Source of the DNA: an uncultured Allomuricauda sp.
GTDB lineage: Bacteria > Bacteroidota > Bacteroidia > Flavobacteriales > Flavobacteriaceae
DNA: 8,675 nt
NCBI GenBank assembly: GCA_937911965.1
Contig: CALDPL010000124.1
Coordinates: forward strand, 1 to 8,675
Direction of reading: 5' to 3'
Shown here piece by piece: positions 6,985 to 8,675 of the stretch; positions within the stretch are counted from its first letter, which is position 1; each line of letters opens with the position of its first letter. Position numbers and translations under genes: made by a program. The notes under the pieces are model-generated. The model worked only from the letters and a program-made list of their open reading frames with translations, was not told the DNA's origin and did no database searches.

Positions 6985-6998
6985 CAATTCTGGAATTG
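6985..6998. promoter_or_regulatory. Operator-like palindrome upstream of the TPR-HTH regulator
   Basis: CAATTC and GAATTG form perfect 6-base arms around a TG centre. The site lies 44 bases upstream of the regulator start codon and just upstream of a weak -7-like box. That is where a repressor or autoregulator would bind. It is also downstream of the isomerase gene, but it has no T-run and low G+C, so it is a poor terminator. It could be chance in an AT-rich gap. Confidence 0.3.
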
Positions 6999-7032
6999 AC
7001 CGAGGTTTTTGCACAATTTTGGATTCCATGGC

Positions 7033-7749
7033 TCAAGGAAAAGCGACCTTTTCCATCACCAATAATTCCACCCGGTCATGGAGCCATAGAAAACTCACCG
7101 GCAACTTGGGATTGATGTCCATTCTCCGAAAGGCACCAAAAGCGTTTTGTTTTCCCGTTCCCTGGACCAACAAAATTATTTTTTTGGAACCCAGGATGTT
7201 TTGCATGCCCAAGGTCATCCCAAACTCTGGCCTTTGTTCCAAATCCTGCAACATGCCGTGTTGTTTGGTCTGTTCGGAAAGTGCCGCGACATGGCAAAAG
7301 GGACGAAGTACCTCGGCAGGTTCGTTGAGTCCCAGGTGCCCATTACTGCCCAGGCCCAAAATGCAGAGGTCGATCGGACCCTGTGCTTCCAAAAGGGCCT
7401 GTATCCTTTTGCATTCATTTTTTGGGGAAGCCGGATTTGTCCTGAAACCGATATACCGTCTATCGGCAATCTTCAACGGCTCGATCAAATGTTCCCGTAT
7501 ATAATGTTCACAAGAGGCCGGATGCTCCTTGGGCAGTCCCACCCACTCATCCAATTTTATCAATTGGAGTCCCTTGAAACTACGGGGTGTTTTCGCATGG
7601 GCCTCCGCCAAGAACCGATAGGTTCCCAAAGGGGAGCTTCCTGTGGCTGCACAAAGTTTCAAGCGAGGGTTGAGGGAAAGGTCCCCCAATACCAACTCTG
7701 CGGCATATTCGCTCATTTCATCATATGTCTTAAAAAGCCGAATGCTCAT
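7033..7749 (-). CDS. AgaI/NagB-type amino-sugar-6-phosphate isomerase/deaminase
   Basis: This is a cytoplasmic enzyme of 238 residues in the NagB / 6-phosphogluconolactonase-like fold. It converts a hexosamine 6-phosphate to a ketose 6-phosphate and ammonia. Phosphate-loop motif ATGSSPLGTY is at 35-44, KLDEW at 65-69 (D67, E68), and the catalytic loop GLGSNGHLGLNEP at 132-144 (H138, E143). Details such as KLDEWVGLP, PIDLCILGLG and SFLWLH resemble E. coli AgaI (galactosamine-6-phosphate isomerase) more than NagB. The residue matching NagB Asp141 is asparagine (N136), as in AgaI. A galactosamine-type substrate is therefore plausible, with glucosamine 6-phosphate as the alternative. The ATG at 7749 is chosen over GTG at 7758 because it overlaps the upstream stop codon as ATGA, a standard translational-coupling arrangement. 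It is the last gene of the operon. Confidence 0.88.
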   Translation of the reverse strand: MSIRLFKTYDEMSEYAAELVLGDLSLNPRLKLCAATGSSPLGTYRFLAEAHAKTPRSFKGLQLIKLDEWVGLPKEHPASCEHYIREHLIEPLKIADRRYIGFRTNPASPKNECKRIQALLEAQGPIDLCILGLGSNGHLGLNEPAEVLRPFCHVAALSEQTKQHGMLQDLEQRPEFGMTLGMQNILGSKKIILLVQGTGKQNAFGAFRRMDINPKLPVSFLWLHDRVELLVMEKVAFP

Positions 7750-8303
7750 AAGGCCCACGCATTTTCGCCATCATAGGGGATACATCCTTCATAGCGTCCG
7801 GGGACGGGATTGTATCTCAGGGCCATTGTGGTCCCGACTTCGGAACTGAAATAGCCCCATATGGTGAGCTCCTTGAGCATGCGGAAGAAATGGGGGGTCT
7901 TGGAAGGACCGTATTCCCGGGCCTCCCCCACCAATGGAAGCAGGAGCTCCAGGCGTTCTTCCTGTGAAAGTTCCACAAAGCCCCTTCCAAATCGGGCATT
8001 TGATTTTTCCTCCAATTCGGACAATCCCGAAATCAAGGCTCCTGCCTCCTCCAGACTGTAACAGTCATTGACCGTTCTTTGGATAAAGGCCCCGATATTT
8101 GCGGCTTTGGCCCCAGGGGATTCCAAGGTGGATGGGAGGATGCTCTCCCCGATTTCATCGAGCAGGGGCAGGTCTGCATCCTCGATGATATAGGGCCTTT
8201 TCTTGGGAGCTGCCGTACAGCCCGACAAAAAGAGCTCGGAACCCACTAGGGTGCCTCCCAATAAGACGGCCGTTAACCTCATTGCTTCCCTTCTTTCCAT
8301 CAT
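7746..8303 (-). CDS. Gluconate 2-dehydrogenase subunit 3-like lipoprotein
   Basis: The product has 185 residues. The N-terminus combines a twin-arginine-like start (RREAMRL at 4-10), a hydrophobic stretch and a lipobox LSGC ending at C29, so it is probably exported by Tat and lipid-anchored. The mature part fits the gluconate 2-dehydrogenase subunit 3 family: LPLLDEIGESILPST (about 45-59) near the N-terminus, then PHFFRMLKELTIWGYFSSE, and a C-terminal GRYEGCIPY. Family members are small subunits of membrane-bound GMC-flavoprotein sugar dehydrogenases, including glucoside 3-dehydrogenases, and help export or attach the catalytic subunit. No GMC gene is visible in this window. The gene begins 22 bases after the Gfo/Idh/MocA stop codon and its own stop overlaps the isomerase ATG. 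An internal ATG at 8282 has a better ribosome-binding site but would delete the twin arginines. Confidence 0.85.
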   Translation of the reverse strand: MMERREAMRLTAVLLGGTLVGSELFLSGCTAAPKKRPYIIEDADLPLLDEIGESILPSTLESPGAKAANIGAFIQRTVNDCYSLEEAGALISGLSELEEKSNARFGRGFVELSQEERLELLLPLVGEAREYGPSKTPHFFRMLKELTIWGYFSSEVGTTMALRYNPVPGRYEGCIPYDGENAWAL

Positions 8304-8325
8304 TGGGGTTGATTTGGTTCAAAGT

Positions 8326-8675
8326 TCATTCTTTCCATAATTTATAAGGTCTGTCCGCCTTGGATGTAAAGGGCAACTTGACTATCTTTCCGCTACCCGC
8401 GGATTGGTATGCCGCAAAGATGACCTCCAAGACCGCCTTTCCATCCTCCCCGTCCAATAGGGGAGTGCGGTCGTTTTTGACACAGTCCACAAAATATTCA
8501 AACTCTTGGGGGAACCCATAGTTCCAACTTTCTTCGTACATGGTATAGCTCCAGCCCACGGTATTTCCCGCTTTTTCAACGGCGTACCCAACGCCATCCG
8601 AATCGACACCCGTAACCTCGACCAGGGACTAACCCAGATCGACAACTGCCGGTTTTTCGGCGTCCGAGGCGTGTG
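8326..8675 (-). pseudogene. Gfo/Idh/MocA family oxidoreductase, C-terminal part, interrupted by in-frame TAG and cut by the window edge
   Basis: Only the C-terminal end is in the window. The 3' part reads GYAVEKAGNTVGW, then YGFPQEFEYFVDCVKNDR, then LLDGEDGKAVLEVIFAAYQS and AGSGKIVKLPF. This is the standard end of Gfo/Idh/MocA NAD(P)-dependent sugar oxidoreductases. In the same frame a TAG stop lies at 8631-8629, 24 codons upstream of the codon at 8559. Plausible sequence continues on its far side (AEKPAVVDLG before the stop, SLVEVTGVDSDG after it). Neither alternative frame gives family-like sequence here. A single C-to-T change of a CAG glutamine codon would explain the stop. The gene is therefore either a recent pseudogene or affected by a sequencing error near the window end. 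It heads the operon with the lipoprotein and isomerase genes and would oxidise a sugar or keto-sugar. The N-terminal Rossmann domain lies outside the window. Confidence 0.6.

Noticed and set aside
7750..7758. GTG start three codons upstream for the isomerase
   Set aside because: The ATG at 7749 forms a standard ATGA overlap with the preceding stop codon and matches the usual N-terminus length.
8382..8645. Minus-strand open frame of about 87 codons from a TTG
   Set aside because: It is out of frame with the Gfo/Idh/MocA C-terminus and its translation has no family-like residues; it only exists because the shifted frame lacks stops.

Overview
The window looks like a chromosomal segment of a member of the Bacteroidota, most likely a Flavobacteriaceae-type marine bacterium. 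Three things point there: a TPR / transmembrane / helix-turn-helix regulator of a type typical of that phylum, exact TAnnTTTG -7 promoter elements upstream of two genes, and mostly weak Shine-Dalgarno sequences. The genus cannot be fixed from the sequence. Coding density is high. One gene is on the plus strand and the other eight are on the minus strand.

Layout from left to right. (1) 43-888, plus: a tandem-domain universal stress protein with its own -7 box. (2) 917-2344, minus: a secreted S41-family peptidase, convergent with the first gene. (3) 2409-5068, minus: a three-gene sulfur module. Read 5' to 3' it encodes a membrane-anchored dihaem TsdA-like cytochrome c (thiosulfate dehydrogenase / tetrathionate reductase family), then, 2 nt later, a Tat-exported DsrE-like protein, then, after 97 nt, a TauE/SafE-family permease. 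(4) 5283-6941, minus: a TPR-TM-HTH regulator directly upstream of and co-oriented with the sulfur module. (5) 7033-8675, minus: part of a sugar-oxidation / amino-sugar operon. In transcription order it holds the C-terminal end of a Gfo/Idh/MocA oxidoreductase (interrupted by an in-frame TAG and cut by the window edge), a gluconate 2-dehydrogenase subunit 3-like lipoprotein, and an AgaI/NagB-type amino-sugar-phosphate isomerase that overlaps the previous gene by ATGA.

Proposed working model (inference). The TsdA-like cytochrome interconverts thiosulfate and tetrathionate on the periplasmic side, the exported DsrE-like protein may bind or relay a sulfur species there, and the TauE/SafE protein moves a sulfur oxyanion or organosulfonate across the inner membrane. 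The upstream membrane regulator is a candidate controller. The right-hand operon would handle an oxidised or aminated sugar and is functionally separate. The sulfur module, and the gluconate dehydrogenase small subunit lying next to an amino-sugar isomerase with no GMC partner in view, are the most interesting parts. No tRNA, rRNA, CRISPR array, insertion sequence or convincing rho-independent terminator was seen, and no gene-free stretch exceeds about 215 bases.
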